Positions 41,191 through 51,667 of a stretch of DNA of 64,000 bases are shown one piece after another. Position 1 is the first letter of the stretch; each line of letters opens with the position of its first letter. Origin of the DNA: Arthrobacter sp. B1805 (GTDB lineage: Bacteria; Actinomycetota; Actinomycetes; Actinomycetales; Micrococcaceae); the NCBI RefSeq assembly GCF_002929745.1, contig NZ_PJIQ01000009.1:1-64000 (forward strand), written 5' to 3'. The notes under the pieces are model-generated. The model searched no databases, had not been told where the DNA came from, and saw nothing but the letters and a program-made list of their open reading frames with translations. The position numbers were made by a program, and so were the translations under genes.

Positions 41191-42795
41191 ATGGAGACCC
41201 TTACTTCGAAGGTCGATCCGCTCTCACCGTCATTCACCGCCAACCACGCGGCGCAGGCTGAACTCATCGACGACCTGCGGCGTCGCCTCGCCACCACCGC
41301 CCTGGGCGGGCCGGAGGCGTCGCGCGAGCGCCACGTAGCCCGCGGCAAGCTGCTTCCCCGCGAGCGCATCGATCAGCTGCTCGACGACGGCAGTCCCTTC
41401 CTCGAGATCGCCCCGCTCGCCGCGAACGGCATGTACGACGACGAGTGCCCGGGTGCCGGTGTCATCGCCGGTATCGGCCTCGTGCACGGCCGCCATGTGC
41501 TGGTCATCTCGAACGACGCCACGGTCAAGGGCGGCACCTACTACCCGATGACCGTCAAGAAGCACCTCCGGGCGCAGGAGATAGCGCTCGAGAACCACCT
41601 TCCATGCGTGTACCTCGTCGACTCGGGCGGTGCGTTCCTGCCGCGCCAGGACGAGGTGTTCCCCGACCGCAACCACTTCGGGCGCATCTTCTACAACCAG
41701 GCGACCATGTCCGCCCGGAAGATCCCGCAGATCGCCGCCGTGCTGGGAAGCTGCACCGCCGGAGGAGCGTACGTACCGGCGATGAGCGACGAGACCGTGA
41801 TCGTCCGGAACCAGGGCACGATCTTTTTGGGCGGTCCACCCCTCGTGAAGGCCGCGATCGGCGAGGTCGTGACCGCGGAGGAGCTGGGCGGGGGCGACAT
41901 CCACTCGCGCATCTCCGGCGTCACCGACCACCTCGCGGAGAGCGACCAGCACGCGCTGGAGATCGTGCGGGACATCATCGCCACGCTTCCTGCTCCCTCG
42001 TTGGCGATCCCGCCCGTCGAGGTCACGGAACCGGCCGTCGACCCGGAGGAGCTGTACGGTGCCGTCCCGATCGACGTCAACGCGTCCTACGACGCCCGCG
42101 AGATCATCGCGCGCATCGTCGACGGATCCCTCTTCCACGAGTTCAAGCGCGAGTACGGCACCACGCTCATCACCGGATTCGCGACGATCCACGGTCACCG
42201 GGTCGGCATCGTCGCGAACAACGGCGTGCTGTTCAGCGAGTCCGCGCTCAAGGGGGCGCATTTCATCGAGCTCTGCGACCAGCGCGGCATCCCGCTGGTG
42301 TTCCTGCAGAACCTCAGCGGCTTCATGGTGGGCAGGGACTACGAAGCCGGCGGCATCGCGAAGAACGGTGCCAAGATGGTCACCGCCGTCGCGACCTGCG
42401 GGGTGCCCAAGCTGACCGTCGTCGTCGGCGGGTCCTTCGGCGCCGGCAACTACTCGATGTGCGGCCGCGCGTTCTCCCCGCGCTTCCTGTGGATGTGGCC
42501 CGCCGCCCGTATCTCCGTCATGGGAGGGAGCCAGGCGTCGTCCGTCCTGGCCACCGTGAAACGGGACCAGCTGGAGGCCCGCGGGGAGCAGTGGTCGCTC
42601 GAGGACGAGGACGCCTTCCGCGCCCCGATCCGCGCCCAGTACGAGGCCCAGGGCAATCCCTACTACTCGACGGCACGGCTCTGGGACGACGGCGTCATCG
42701 ACCCCGCCGACACCAGGACCGTCCTCGGTCTCGCGCTGGACGTCTGCGCCGGCGCACCCCTGCCCGATACCTCCTTCGGCCTCTTCCGGATGTGA
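41191..42795 (+). CDS. accD1: Methylcrotonyl-CoA carboxylase-type carboxyltransferase (beta subunit, AccD1-like)
   Basis: Carboxylates 3-methylcrotonyl-CoA with the biotin-bearing partner encoded next. The 534-residue protein has the two crotonase-like halves of acyl-CoA carboxyltransferases. The MCC-type blocks are clear: [60 protein letters not shown] and [10 protein letters not shown]. These favour methylcrotonyl-CoA over acetyl- or propionyl-CoA. GAGGAAG precedes the ATG. It is the first gene of the seven-gene operon and ends four bases before the alpha gene. Confidence 0.93.
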   Translation: METLTSKVDPLSPSFTANHAAQAELIDDLRRRLATTALGGPEASRERHVARGKLLPRERIDQLLDDGSPFLEIAPLAANGMYDDECPGAGVIAGIGLVHGRHVLVISNDATVKGGTYYPMTVKKHLRAQEIALENHLPCVYLVDSGGAFLPRQDEVFPDRNHFGRIFYNQATMSARKIPQIAAVLGSCTAGGAYVPAMSDETVIVRNQGTIFLGGPPLVKAAIGEVVTAEELGGGDIHSRISGVTDHLAESDQHALEIVRDIIATLPAPSLAIPPVEVTEPAVDPEELYGAVPIDVNASYDAREIIARIVDGSLFHEFKREYGTTLITGFATIHGHRVGIVANNGVLFSESALKGAHFIELCDQRGIPLVFLQNLSGFMVGRDYEAGGIAKNGAKMVTAVATCGVPKLTVVVGGSFGAGNYSMCGRAFSPRFLWMWPAARISVMGGSQASSVLATVKRDQLEARGEQWSLEDEDAFRAPIRAQYEAQGNPYYSTARLWDDGVIDPADTRTVLGLALDVCAGAPLPDTSFGLFRM

Positions 42796-42799
42796 CTCG

Positions 42800-44914
42800 A
42801 TGACACCCCACCAGACGAAACCCGATCCGATGACGGACAGCGAGTCCCGGACCACCGCTTCGTGGCCCTTCGACACCGTCCTGGTCGCCAATCGGGGGGA
42901 GATCGCATGCCGTGTCATCCGTTCCGTCCGCGCACTCGGATTGCGCTCGGTCGCCGTCTACAGTGACGCCGATGCCGGAGCCCGCCATGTCCTCGAGGCA
43001 GATCTCGCGGTACGGATCGGTGGTGCAGCGCCTTCCGAGAGCTACCTGTCCATCCCTGCGGTCGTCGAGGCCTGCCGCCGCACAGGGGCGGGAGCGGTTC
43101 ACCCGGGCTACGGGTTCCTCAGCGAGAACGCCTCCTTCGCGGCAGCCCTGCAGGAGGCCGGCATCGTCTTCATTGGCCCGTCCGTGCACGCGCTCGACGT
43201 GATGGGGGACAAGATCCGGTCCAAGAACCACGTCGCGACCTCCGGGGTGCCCGTGGTGCCAGGCATCGCCGAACCCGGCCTGACCGACGACGATCTCCTG
43301 CGCGCGGCCGGCGACGTCGGCTTCCCGATGCTGATCAAGCCCTCGGCAGGCGGAGGTGGAAAGGGCATGCACGCCGTCCACCGGGCGGAGGACCTCGCGG
43401 GGGTGCTCGGAACCGCCCGACGCGTCGCCGCACGCGCCTTCGGTGACGACACCCTGTTCCTCGAACGGCTCATCGAACGGCCGCGGCACATCGAGGTGCA
43501 GGTACTGGCCGACAGCCACGGCACGGTGATCCACCTCGGCGAGCGCGAGTGCTCCCTACAGCGCCGCCACCAGAAGGTGATCGAGGAGGCGCCGTCGGCC
43601 CTGCTGGACGAGTCCACACGCCGCCGAATCGGCGAGGCGGCGTGCAACGCCGCCCGGAGCGTCGACTACACGGGAGCCGGGACGGTCGAGTTCCTGGTCT
43701 CCGATACCGCGCCGGACGAATTCTTCTTCATGGAGATGAACACGCGCCTGCAGGTGGAGCACCCCGTCACGGAGCTCGTGACGGGTGTGGACCTCGTCGA
43801 ATGGCAGATCCGCATCGCCGCCGGCGAGAGGCTGCCACTCGCGCAGGACGACGTCGTCCTCTCGGGTCACGCCGTCGAGGCGCGCGTCTACGCCGAGAAC
43901 CCCGAGGGCGGTTTCCTCCCGTCCACGGGCCGCATCCTGGCACTGTCCGAACCGACGGGGGACGGCATCCGCGTCGACAGCTCCCTGCTGCCCGGTGGGG
44001 CCGTCTCGTCGTCGTACGATCCGATGCTCGCCAAGGTGGTCGCCTGGGGGGCGGATCGCGCGGAGGCACTGGAGCGCCTGGACGCAGCGCTCGCCGGCAC
44101 GGTGGTGCTCGGGGTGGACACGAACATCGAGTACCTGCGCCTGCTCCTGAACGACGACGACGTGCGCTCAGCGCGGCTCGATACCACCCTGATCGAACGC
44201 AAGCTCCCGGACCTCGCGTTCAGGCCCATCACCGCGCCCGACCTCGCGCTCGCCGCCGTCCTGCTGGTCGAATCGACACCGTCGGTCCGCAGCGGGTCAC
44301 CGTGGCACCGCGGGAACGGCTTCCGGATCGGCGCGGTGCGTCCGCGTGCCGTGCCGCTCGAATTCCAGGGCGGATCGGAGACGGTGGAACTCGTGGCGTC
44401 AGGCACGGGATGGACCGCGACCGTCGGGGGACGATCGCTGAGCGTCCGGGTCGACGAGCACGGTGGCGCCACGATCGACGGCGTGCGCTCAAGCAGCCAG
44501 CACCACGTCGACGGCGACACCGTCTGGTTGGCTCAGGCCGGCTGGTCTTCCCGGCTGCGCCGCCCCGGGAGGCGCGAACTCCTCGACGCGGCTCTCTCAC
44601 GCATCACCCGCGAGGAGGGCACTGCCGATCCACTGGTGCGCAGTCCCATGCCGGGGACCGTCGTGTCCGTGTCCGTCGAGGAGGGCGCCACAGTGGAGGC
44701 GGGGGACGTCCTCCTCGCCGTCGAGGCCATGAAGATGGAGCACCAGCTCACTGCCGCGGTGTCCGGCGTCGTCCGCCTGTCCCTCAAGCCGGGGGACCTC
44801 GTCAGGGCCCAGCAGGTCGTCGCGGCCATCGACCCCACTCCGGGCGCGAGCTCCTCGACAGCACGTCCTCCAGCCGGTGCTCCAGCCAGTCCCACGGAAG
44901 GGAACGCAGCATGA
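42800..44914 (+). CDS. accA1: Acyl-CoA carboxylase biotin-carrying subunit (methylcrotonyl-CoA carboxylase alpha, AccA1-like)
   Basis: The 704-residue protein joins a biotin carboxylase domain (residues about 20-465; [37 protein letters not shown]-type seen as [33 protein letters not shown]) to a middle MCC-alpha region and a C-terminal biotinyl domain with the biotin Lys645 in [12 protein letters not shown] and bicarbonate are used to load biotin. ATG 42830 is an alternative start and neither ATG has a strong Shine-Dalgarno sequence; coupling to the upstream gene four bases away is likely. The last residues are a Pro/Ala-rich tail. Confidence 0.93.
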   Translation: MTPHQTKPDPMTDSESRTTASWPFDTVLVANRGEIACRVIRSVRALGLRSVAVYSDADAGARHVLEADLAVRIGGAAPSESYLSIPAVVEACRRTGAGAVHPGYGFLSENASFAAALQEAGIVFIGPSVHALDVMGDKIRSKNHVATSGVPVVPGIAEPGLTDDDLLRAAGDVGFPMLIKPSAGGGGKGMHAVHRAEDLAGVLGTARRVAARAFGDDTLFLERLIERPRHIEVQVLADSHGTVIHLGERECSLQRRHQKVIEEAPSALLDESTRRRIGEAACNAARSVDYTGAGTVEFLVSDTAPDEFFFMEMNTRLQVEHPVTELVTGVDLVEWQIRIAAGERLPLAQDDVVLSGHAVEARVYAENPEGGFLPSTGRILALSEPTGDGIRVDSSLLPGGAVSSSYDPMLAKVVAWGADRAEALERLDAALAGTVVLGVDTNIEYLRLLLNDDDVRSARLDTTLIERKLPDLAFRPITAPDLALAAVLLVESTPSVRSGSPWHRGNGFRIGAVRPRAVPLEFQGGSETVELVASGTGWTATVGGRSLSVRVDEHGGATIDGVRSSSQHHVDGDTVWLAQAGWSSRLRRPGRRELLDAALSRITREEGTADPLVRSPMPGTVVSVSVEEGATVEAGDVLLAVEAMKMEHQLTAAVSGVVRLSLKPGDLVRAQQVVAAIDPTPGASSSTARPPAGAPASPTEGNAA

Positions 44915-46083
44915 ACTTCGAACTGAGTGAGGAATACCAGGACCTCGTGGACACCGTGCGCGAGTTCGCGGACGAAGTGGTGGCCCCGGTGTCGGCGAGG
45001 CACGACGCCGAGCACAGCTTCCCGTACGAGGTCGTGAAGCAGATGGGGGACATGGGGCTCTTCGGGCTTCCGTTCCCCGAGGAGTACGGGGGCATGGGCG
45101 GCGACTACTTCGCCCTGTGCCTGGCGCTCGAGCAACTGGCCCGCGTGGACCAGTCGGTGGCCATCACCCTGGAGGCCGGGGTCTCCCTCGGCGCCATGCC
45201 GGTGTACCGCTTCGGCACGGAGGAGCAGAAGCAGCAGTGGCTGCCCTCGCTCGCCGCGGGGACGGCGCTCGGCGGCTTCGGCCTCACGGAATCCGAGGCC
45301 GGTTCGGACGCGTCGGGTACGAAGACGACCGCGGTGCTCGAGGAAGGCCCGCACGGGGCCGAGTGGGTCGTCAACGGCACGAAGGAATTCATCACCAACT
45401 CCGGGACCGACATCACCTCCCTCGTCACGGTCACCGCGGTCACGGGCACGTCCGAACGGCCCGACGGCACGGTCAAGAAGGAGATTTCCACCATCCTCGT
45501 GCCGTCCGACACTCCCGGCTTCACGGCGGAGAAGGCCTACAACAAGGTGGGCTGGAACGCGTCCGACACGCACCCCCTCACCCTGAAGGACGTCCGGGTC
45601 CCCGAGGCCAACCTGCTCGGCACGCGTGGTCGGGGCTATGCCAACTTCCTGCAGATCCTCGACGAGGGCCGCATCGCCATCGCGGCGCTGGCTACCGGTG
45701 CGGCGCAGGGCTGCGTGGAGCAGTCCATCAGGTACGCCGGCGAGCGCATGGCGTTCGGCAGCACCATCGGCGCCTACCAGTCCATCCAGTTCAAGATCGC
45801 CCGCATGCAGGTCCGCGCCCATACTGCGCGCCTGGCCTACTACGACGCCGCGTCGCGCATGCTCGCGGGTAAGCCGTTCAAGACGCAGGCCTCCATCGCG
45901 AAGCTGGTGGCCGGCGAGGCCGCGATGGACAACGCCCGCGACGCCACGCAGATCTTCGGCGGCTACGGTTTCATCAACGAGTTCGTGGTGTCCAGGCACT
46001 ACCGTGACTCGAAGATCCTCGAGATCGGCGAGGGGACCACGGAGGTCCAGCTCATGCTGATCGCACGGGAACTCGGGCTCTAG
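44911..46083 (+). CDS. Acyl-CoA dehydrogenase, FadE19/isovaleryl-CoA dehydrogenase role
   Basis: Oxidises a short branched acyl-CoA, most likely isovaleryl-CoA to 3-methylcrotonyl-CoA, with FAD. The 390-residue protein shows [29 protein letters not shown], the arginine-bearing REDSKI-type seen as [18 protein letters not shown], and ends MLIARELGL. The Glu of GEGTTEVQ sits where short-chain dehydrogenases have their catalytic base; the classical isovaleryl-CoA enzyme has its base elsewhere, so the specificity is inferred from the operon. It overlaps the alpha subunit gene by four bases and corresponds in position to fadE19 of M. tuberculosis. Confidence 0.9.
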   Translation: MNFELSEEYQDLVDTVREFADEVVAPVSARHDAEHSFPYEVVKQMGDMGLFGLPFPEEYGGMGGDYFALCLALEQLARVDQSVAITLEAGVSLGAMPVYRFGTEEQKQQWLPSLAAGTALGGFGLTESEAGSDASGTKTTAVLEEGPHGAEWVVNGTKEFITNSGTDITSLVTVTAVTGTSERPDGTVKKEISTILVPSDTPGFTAEKAYNKVGWNASDTHPLTLKDVRVPEANLLGTRGRGYANFLQILDEGRIAIAALATGAAQGCVEQSIRYAGERMAFGSTIGAYQSIQFKIARMQVRAHTARLAYYDAASRMLAGKPFKTQASIAKLVAGEAAMDNARDATQIFGGYGFINEFVVSRHYRDSKILEIGEGTTEVQLMLIARELGL

Positions 46084-46139
46084 CCTGCTGCGGCCTACGG
46101 GCGGCGACCTCGGGACATCGGCACGGCGGAGGAGGAGCA

Positions 46140-46916
46140 GTGATCGACAAGGTGGTTGGTAGCGCGGCGGAGGCGGTCGCGGACATACCCGACGGCGCAT
46201 CCCTCGCCGTCGGTGGCTTCGGACTGTGCGGGATCCCGGTGGCCCTGATAGAAGCGCTGCACGCGCAGGGGACCACGGACCTCGAGACGGTCAGCAACAA
46301 CTGCGGCGTGGATGACTGGGGGCTCGGCATCCTGCTGGCCGACCACCGCATCCGCAGGACGGTCAGTTCGTACGTGGGGGAGAACAAGGAGTTCGCGCGC
46401 CAGTACCTCTCAGGCGAACTCGAGGTCGAGCTCACGCCGCAGGGCACCCTCGCCGAGAAGCTCCGCGCGGGAGGCGCGGGCATCCCCGCGTTCTATACGA
46501 CCGCAGGAGTGGGAACCCAGGTCAGCGAGGGCGGGCTGCCCCAGCGGTACGACGACGCCGGCAAGGTCGCGGTGGCGTCGAAGCCGAAGGAGGTGCGGTC
46601 CTTCCAGGGGGTGCAGTACGTGCTCGAGGAGTCCCTGCGGCCGGACTACGCACTGGTGCACGCCTGGAAGGGCGACCGCCACGGGAACCTCGTGTTCCGC
46701 GCGACGGCGATGAACTTCAATCCGCTCGCCGCACAGGCCGGCCGGATCACGATCGCGGAGGTGGAGGAGCTCGTCGAACCGGGCGATCTCGATCCCGGGC
46801 AGGTGCACACGCCCGGCATCTTCGTCCAGCGGGTGGTCGTGGCGCCCGACACCGAGAAACGCGTCGAGAAGCGCACGGTCTCGCTCGCCGCCGACCGCAC
46901 GCCGGAAGGAGCATGA
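46140..46916 (+). CDS. scoA: 3-oxoacid (succinyl-CoA:acetoacetate) CoA-transferase, subunit A
   Basis: Activates acetoacetate released by the lyase to acetoacetyl-CoA using succinyl-CoA. The 258-residue protein has the family I CoA-transferase alpha signature: the glycine-rich [50 protein letters not shown] and [16 protein letters not shown]. The GTG start follows GGAGGAGGAG. A 56-base gap separates it from the dehydrogenase, the largest gap in the operon. It overlaps subunit B by four bases. Confidence 0.94.
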   Translation: MIDKVVGSAAEAVADIPDGASLAVGGFGLCGIPVALIEALHAQGTTDLETVSNNCGVDDWGLGILLADHRIRRTVSSYVGENKEFARQYLSGELEVELTPQGTLAEKLRAGGAGIPAFYTTAGVGTQVSEGGLPQRYDDAGKVAVASKPKEVRSFQGVQYVLEESLRPDYALVHAWKGDRHGNLVFRATAMNFNPLAAQAGRITIAEVEELVEPGDLDPGQVHTPGIFVQRVVVAPDTEKRVEKRTVSLAADRTPEGA

Positions 46917-47569
46917 CCATGGCGCTGACCCGCAACGAGCTCGCAGCCCGGGTGGCACGGGAGCTGGAGAACGGCCAGTACGTCAACCTCGGCATCGGGA
47001 TGCCCACCCTCATTCCGAACTACGTCCCCGAGGGTGTCGAGGTGGTGCTGCACTCCGAGAACGGGATCCTCGGCGTCGGACCGTACCCGGCGGAGGAGGC
47101 CCTCGATCCCGACCTCATCAACGCGGGCAAGGAGACCGTCACGGCCAATCCGGGAGCCGCCTTCTTCGACTCCGCGGCATCGTTCGGCATGATCCGCGGC
47201 GGGCACGTCGACGTCGCGGTGCTCGGAGCCATGGAGGTCGCGCAGAACGGAGACCTCGCGAACTGGATGGTCCCCGGCAAGATGGTCAAGGGGATGGGTG
47301 GGGCCATGGACCTCGTCTTCGGGGCCAAGCGCCTGATCGTCATGATGGAGCACGTGGACCGTGCGGGTCGTCCGAAGATCGTCGAGTCCTGCTCGCTGCC
47401 GCTCACGGGGAAGGGGTGCGTCGACAGGATCGTCACCGACCTCGCGGTGATCGACGTCGAGCCCGACGGCCTGGTGCTGCGCGAGACCGCGCCCGGCGTC
47501 ACCGTCGAGGAAGTCATCGCCGCAACCGGTGCGCCCCTGCGGATCGATCTCGGGGACGCGACAGCATGA
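46913..47569 (+). CDS. scoB: 3-oxoacid CoA-transferase, subunit B
   Basis: Carries the catalytic Glu of the enzyme, expected in [11 protein letters not shown] (SENG motif, near residue 47). Other family I beta features are [33 protein letters not shown] and [17 protein letters not shown]. The 218-residue length is standard. The start is ATG 46913 within ATGA overlap; ATG 46919 is also possible. Confidence 0.94.
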   Translation: MTMALTRNELAARVARELENGQYVNLGIGMPTLIPNYVPEGVEVVLHSENGILGVGPYPAEEALDPDLINAGKETVTANPGAAFFDSAASFGMIRGGHVDVAVLGAMEVAQNGDLANWMVPGKMVKGMGGAMDLVFGAKRLIVMMEHVDRAGRPKIVESCSLPLTGKGCVDRIVTDLAVIDVEPDGLVLRETAPGVTVEEVIAATGAPLRIDLGDATA

Positions 47570-48087
47570 GTGGTCACGGTCCGGGTGGGCGTCGCGTGAT
47601 CGAGCAGAGGGGGCTGTACTTCGACGAGCTCGAGGTGGGAGCCGTGTATGCCCACCGCCCCGGGCGGACGCTGACCGAGGCCGACAACGTCCTGTTCACG
47701 ACCCTGACGATGAACACGCAGGCGCTGCACCTCGACGCAGCCTGGTCGGCGGAGCAACCTTTCGGGCAGCGCCTCGTCAACTCGATGCTGACGTTGGCCA
47801 CGCTCGTCGGCCAGTCGGTCACCCAGCTCACGCAGGGCACCATCGTGGCGCAGCTGGGTCTCACCGACGTCGCCTTCCCGAAGCCGCTCTTCCACGGAGA
47901 CACCCTGTACACCGAGACCGAGATCATCGCCGTCCGCCCCTCGTCCTCCCGGCCGGGGCAGGGCGTCGTGTCGATGTCCCACACGGGGCGCAACCAGCAC
48001 GGCGACGTCGTGGCGACGGCCACCCGGTCCGTGCTCATGTGGTCGTCGACCACACCGTCGACCGCACAGCGGGAGGGGACGGCATGA
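47566..48087 (+). CDS. MaoC-like hydratase, probable (R)-specific 3-methylglutaconyl-CoA hydratase
   Basis: A 173-residue hot-dog-fold protein. [27 protein letters not shown] leads to the MaoC hydratase region with D and H residues in the [20 protein letters not shown] block. In M. tuberculosis the matching gene Rv2499c lies between the CitE-like lyase and fadE19, so hydration of 3-methylglutaconyl-CoA to (R)-HMG-CoA is the most likely reaction; itaconyl-CoA hydration is the alternative. It overlaps scoB and the next gene by four bases each. Confidence 0.85.
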   Translation: MSGHGPGGRRVIEQRGLYFDELEVGAVYAHRPGRTLTEADNVLFTTLTMNTQALHLDAAWSAEQPFGQRLVNSMLTLATLVGQSVTQLTQGTIVAQLGLTDVAFPKPLFHGDTLYTETEIIAVRPSSSRPGQGVVSMSHTGRNQHGDVVATATRSVLMWSSTTPSTAQREGTA

Positions 48088-48905
48088 GCGGGACCGTCCT
48101 TGGGCCGGCCCTGCTGTTCTGCCCTGCCGACCGGCCGGAGCGCTATGCCAAGGCCGCCGATCGCGCGGACACCGTGATCCTCGACCTCGAGGACGCCGTC
48201 GCACCCGCCGCCAAGGAGGCGGCCCGCGCGGCGCTCGCCGGCTCCGCCCTCGATCCCGAGCGGACCGTCGTGCGCCTCAACGCCGCCGGTAGTGCCGACT
48301 TCGCGCTCGACTGCGCCGCTCTCCGCCGGACGGGATACCGCACCGTCATGCTCGCCAAGACGGAGTCGCCCGAGGACATCGCCGCCGTCCGGACCGCACT
48401 CGGTGACGTCGGGGTGATCGCCCTGTGCGAGACGGCACGCGGTGTCGTCCAGGCCGCCGACATCGCCCGGGCCGACGGCGTCACCGCGCTGATGTGGGGG
48501 GCGGAGGACCTCGTCGCCTCGCTCGGCGGGACGTCGAGCCGGACCTCGCGCGGCACCTACCGGGCCGTGGCCCTCCAGGCGCGCTCGCAGGTACTCCTCG
48601 CGGCGGGAGCGGCGGGGAGGGGCGCCATCGATGCCGTCTACGTGGACATCGCGGACATCGAGGGCCTCGAGGAGGAAGCCGACGACGCCGCCGCCTCGGG
48701 TTTCTCCGCCAAGGCCTGCATCCATCCCGCGCAGGTCTCCGCGATCCGCGCCGCCTTCGCCCCGGACGAGGCCGAGGTGGAGCACGCGAGGTCCCTCCTG
48801 GCAGCCGCCGAGAGCGAGCGCGGCGTCTTCACGTACCAGGGGCGCATGGTCGATGAACCGATCCTCCGCCACGCGCGCAGCATCATCGCGAGGGCGGGCG
48901 CTTAG
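48084..48905 (+). CDS. CitE-like acyl-CoA lyase (HpcH/HpaI family), probable (R)-HMG-CoA / citramalyl-CoA lyase
   Basis: A 273-residue TIM-barrel lyase with LFCPADRPERYAKAADRADTV, the metal-site Glu/Asp block ILDLEDAVAPAAK, RLNAAG, LCETARGV, MWGAEDLVASLG and the CoA-site AKACIHPAQV. In M. tuberculosis Rv2498c this protein cleaves (R)-HMG-CoA and citramalyl-CoA, serving leucine and itaconate breakdown; no DRE-TIM HMG-CoA lyase is present in this operon, so it would supply that step here. It overlaps the MaoC gene by four bases and ends the operon. Confidence 0.88.
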   Translation: MSGTVLGPALLFCPADRPERYAKAADRADTVILDLEDAVAPAAKEAARAALAGSALDPERTVVRLNAAGSADFALDCAALRRTGYRTVMLAKTESPEDIAAVRTALGDVGVIALCETARGVVQAADIARADGVTALMWGAEDLVASLGGTSSRTSRGTYRAVALQARSQVLLAAGAAGRGAIDAVYVDIADIEGLEEEADDAAASGFSAKACIHPAQVSAIRAAFAPDEAEVEHARSLLAAAESERGVFTYQGRMVDEPILRHARSIIARAGA

Positions 48906-48998
48906 CGCTGTCCACTCCGCCGACCACCGTCCTCTGCTCTTCGCCGTCGTCCACCGCGGGCATCGCCCGAAACGGACGAGCGGGGAGGTGAACTGCGG

Positions 48999-49010
48999 GA
49001 TACTGGGGCC
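48999..49010 (+). promoter_or_regulatory. Leaderless promoter of dxr
   Basis: GATACT (48999-49004), six bases, ATG 49011, with TGCGG just upstream. The 105-base gap before it separates the leucine operon from dxr and holds nothing else recognisable. Confidence 0.45.
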
Positions 49011-50288
49011 ATGGATTTCAGCAACCCCTCCCGGCAGCACCGGCGCGTCTCCATCCTCGGTTCCACGGGCTCCATCGGTACCCAGGCGCTCGACGTCATC
49101 GCGGCGGCACCGGAGCGCTTCAGTGTTGCCGGGCTCAGCGCCGGCGGGCGGAACCTGGAACTCCTCGCGCGGCAGGCCGTCGCCGTCCGGGCTCCCGCCG
49201 TCGGTGTGGCCTCCGCGTCGGAGGCTGAGCTCGAGCGCGCGATCGGACAGGCCGCGGACGACGCCGGTGTGTCGGGGTACACCCCGGACCTGTTCGCGGG
49301 CGACGGCGCCGCAGCGAGGGTGGCGGCCTGGCCCGACGCCGACGTCGTGCTCAACGGCATCACCGGATCGATCGGCCTGGAACCGACCCTCGCCGCGCTC
49401 GCGGCCGGTCACCTGCTCGCACTCGCCAACAAGGAATCGCTCATCGCCGGGGGAGCGCTCGTGCGCGCGGCGGCGGCCCCCGGGCAGCTCGTCCCGGTCG
49501 ACTCCGAGCACTCCGCGATCGCGCAGGCCCTTCGTGGCGGAACAGCGGACGAGGTGGACCGGCTCGTCCTGACGGCCTCCGGTGGCCCGTTCCGTGGCAT
49601 GACACGCTCTCAGCTGCAGCGCGTCACCCCGGCCCAGGCACTCGCGCACCCCACCTGGGACATGGGGCGCGTTATCAGTACCAACTCGGCGTCGATGGTC
49701 AACAAGGCGCTCGAGGTGATCGAGGCGCACCTCCTCTTCGACATCCCCCTGGACCGCATCGACGTCGTCGTGCATCCGCAGTCCGTGATCCATTCCATGG
49801 TCCAGTTCATCGACGGCTCCACGCTGGCCCAGGCCTCGCCGCCGGACATGCGCCTCCCTATCGCCCTGGGCATCGGTTGGCCGTTCCGCGTTCCGGGCTC
49901 AGCGCGCGCCTGCGACTGGACGCGGCCGGCCGAATGGACCTTCGAGCCTCTGGACGAGCAGGCATTTCCCGCGATCGCTCTGGCAAAGCGGGCCGCCGCC
50001 GAGGGCGGCACGCGCATGGCCGTGTACAACGCTGCGAACGAGGAGGCCGTCGACGCCTTCCACAGGGGAGCCATAGGTTTCAATGACATCGTGGACACGG
50101 TGTCCGCCGTCGTCGACGAGCAGCGTGCGAGCGAGGCTGCGAGCGACGCGGGCAGGAAGCTCGGCCTCGACGCCGTCCTCGAGGCGGAGCGCTGGGCACG
50201 CAGGAGCGCCCGGGTCCGTTGTGGCCTCGTGGAGTCGCCGCTACCCGCTGCGGTAGCCGGTTCGGAAGGCCAGAAGGAAAAGCTGTGA
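49011..50288 (+). CDS. dxr: 1-deoxy-D-xylulose 5-phosphate reductoisomerase
   Basis: Second step of the MEP isoprenoid pathway, making 2-C-methyl-D-erythritol 4-phosphate with NADPH and a divalent metal. The 425-residue protein has the dinucleotide motif [29 protein letters not shown], the metal/substrate site [19 protein letters not shown], and the loop [20 protein letters not shown]. Length is normal for Actinobacteria, with a short extra C-terminal tail. It overlaps the rseP start by four bases. Confidence 0.97.
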   Translation: MDFSNPSRQHRRVSILGSTGSIGTQALDVIAAAPERFSVAGLSAGGRNLELLARQAVAVRAPAVGVASASEAELERAIGQAADDAGVSGYTPDLFAGDGAAARVAAWPDADVVLNGITGSIGLEPTLAALAAGHLLALANKESLIAGGALVRAAAAPGQLVPVDSEHSAIAQALRGGTADEVDRLVLTASGGPFRGMTRSQLQRVTPAQALAHPTWDMGRVISTNSASMVNKALEVIEAHLLFDIPLDRIDVVVHPQSVIHSMVQFIDGSTLAQASPPDMRLPIALGIGWPFRVPGSARACDWTRPAEWTFEPLDEQAFPAIALAKRAAAEGGTRMAVYNAANEEAVDAFHRGAIGFNDIVDTVSAVVDEQRASEAASDAGRKLGLDAVLEAERWARRSARVRCGLVESPLPAAVAGSEGQKEKL

Positions 50289-51628
50289 CTGTTCTCTTGT
50301 TCATCGCCGGAGTGCTCTTCGTCGTCGTCGGGATCGGCGCGTCGATCGCACTGCACGAGGTGGGACACCTGGTGCCCGCGAAGCTCTTCCGTGTCCGCGT
50401 GACGCAGTACATGGTCGGGTTCGGTCCCACCCTCTGGTCCAGGCGGCGCGGCGAGACCGAGTACGGACTCAAGGCGATCCCGGCCGGCGGGTACGTCTCC
50501 ATGGTGGGCATGTTCCCGCCCGCCACCACGGAGACCGGTACCGTACGGCAGTCCAGCACCGGCGTCTTCCAGCAACTGGTCACGGATGCGCGGCAGGCGG
50601 CAGCGGAGCAGCTGCAGCCGGGGGACGAGGACCGCGTCTTCTACAAGCTGCCCATCTGGAATCGGATCATCATCATGCTGGGCGGACCGCTGATGAACCT
50701 CCTGATCGGTACGGTGCTGTTCGCGGTGCTGATCATGGGATTCGGCACCGCGCAGGCCACCACCACGATCGCGTCCGTGTCCGAGTGCGTCGTCCCGGCG
50801 AGCCAGCAGGCCGCGACCGGCCAGACCGAGTGCACGCCCGATGATCCCGCCGCACCTGCCTACGAGGCGGGCCTGCTGCCAGGGGATCGCGTCATCGCCT
50901 TCGACGGTCGGCAGGTGACCGACTGGAACGAACTGTCGGGCTGGATCAGGGATGCGGCCGGCCGCGAGGTCGGCATCACCGTGGTGCGCGACGGCGAGAC
51001 CATCGACTCCAGGATCACGCCGCTGCTGACGGAGCGGCCCGTCGCCACCGCGGACGGTACGGCCGAGGTCGACGACGACGGCAACGCCGTGACGCAGGAG
51101 GTCGGGTTCATCGGTGTCGGCTCCACTCAGGAGCTCGTCCCGCAACCCGCGAGCGAGGTGCTGCCGGCGGTCGGCGATTCGCTGGCCCGGGTGGCCGGAG
51201 TGGTGCTGAACCTCCCGCAGCGCGTGGTCGAGGTGGGGCAGGCGGCCTTCTCGGATGCTCCGCGTGATCCCGAGGGGCCGATCAGCGTCGTGGGCGTCGG
51301 AAGGATCGCGGGGGAGATCTCCGCGATGGAAGAGATACCGGTGGCGTCACGAGCCGCGACACTCATCGGGCTTGTCGCGGGCGTCAACCTCGCGCTGTTC
51401 GTCTTCAACCTGATCCCTCTGCTGCCGCTCGACGGAGGGCACGTGGCGGGTGCGCTCTGGGAAGGATTCCGCCGCGGCGTCGCCCGTGTGTTCGGACGGC
51501 CGGATCCGGGACCGTTCGACATGGCCCGGTTGCTGCCGTTGACCTATGCCGTCGCGATCCTGCTCATGGGGATGGGTGTTCTGCTGATCTACGCCGACAT
51601 CGTGAAGCCGGTCGATCTGTTCGGCTAA
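50285..51628 (+). CDS. rseP: RIP metalloprotease RseP/Rip1 (site-2 protease)
   Basis: Intramembrane zinc protease that cuts anti-sigma factors and other membrane proteins. From GTG 50285 the protein is 447 residues. The zinc motif HEVGH lies in the first helix, the PDZ domain covers about residues 190-290 ([18 protein letters not shown]), and the third zinc ligand is in PLLPLDGGH near residue 380. GAAGGA precedes the GTG, and the GTGA overlap with dxr shows coupling. The dxr-rseP pair is conserved across Actinobacteria. Confidence 0.96.
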   Translation: MTVLLFIAGVLFVVVGIGASIALHEVGHLVPAKLFRVRVTQYMVGFGPTLWSRRRGETEYGLKAIPAGGYVSMVGMFPPATTETGTVRQSSTGVFQQLVTDARQAAAEQLQPGDEDRVFYKLPIWNRIIIMLGGPLMNLLIGTVLFAVLIMGFGTAQATTTIASVSECVVPASQQAATGQTECTPDDPAAPAYEAGLLPGDRVIAFDGRQVTDWNELSGWIRDAAGREVGITVVRDGETIDSRITPLLTERPVATADGTAEVDDDGNAVTQEVGFIGVGSTQELVPQPASEVLPAVGDSLARVAGVVLNLPQRVVEVGQAAFSDAPRDPEGPISVVGVGRIAGEISAMEEIPVASRAATLIGLVAGVNLALFVFNLIPLLPLDGGHVAGALWEGFRRGVARVFGRPDPGPFDMARLLPLTYAVAILLMGMGVLLIYADIVKPVDLFG

Positions 51629-51632
51629 GTGG

Positions 51633-51661
51633 TTGTAAATCAAAATTCAACCCCATACGGT
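51633..51661 (+). promoter_or_regulatory. Promoter of the SatD-like gene, leaderless
   Basis: TTGTAA (51633-51638), 17 bases, TACGGT (51656-51661), six bases, ATG 51668. The region 51629-51667 is far more AT-rich than the rest of the window. Confidence 0.6.
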
Positions 51662-51665
51662 TGAA
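51646..51665. promoter_or_regulatory. Perfect palindrome TTCAACC-N6-GGTTGAA at the start of the SatD-like gene
   Basis: Seven-base arms at 51646-51652 and 51659-51665 are fully complementary and cover the -10. A third half-site GGTTG lies at 51631-51635. This is a strong operator candidate, possibly for the HTH protein encoded directly downstream. Confidence 0.7.
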
Positions 51666-51667
51666 GA

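Noticed and set aside
28514-48905. Recently transferred genomic island
   Set aside because: There is no tRNA-associated attachment site, integrase, transposase or visible change in base composition at its borders.
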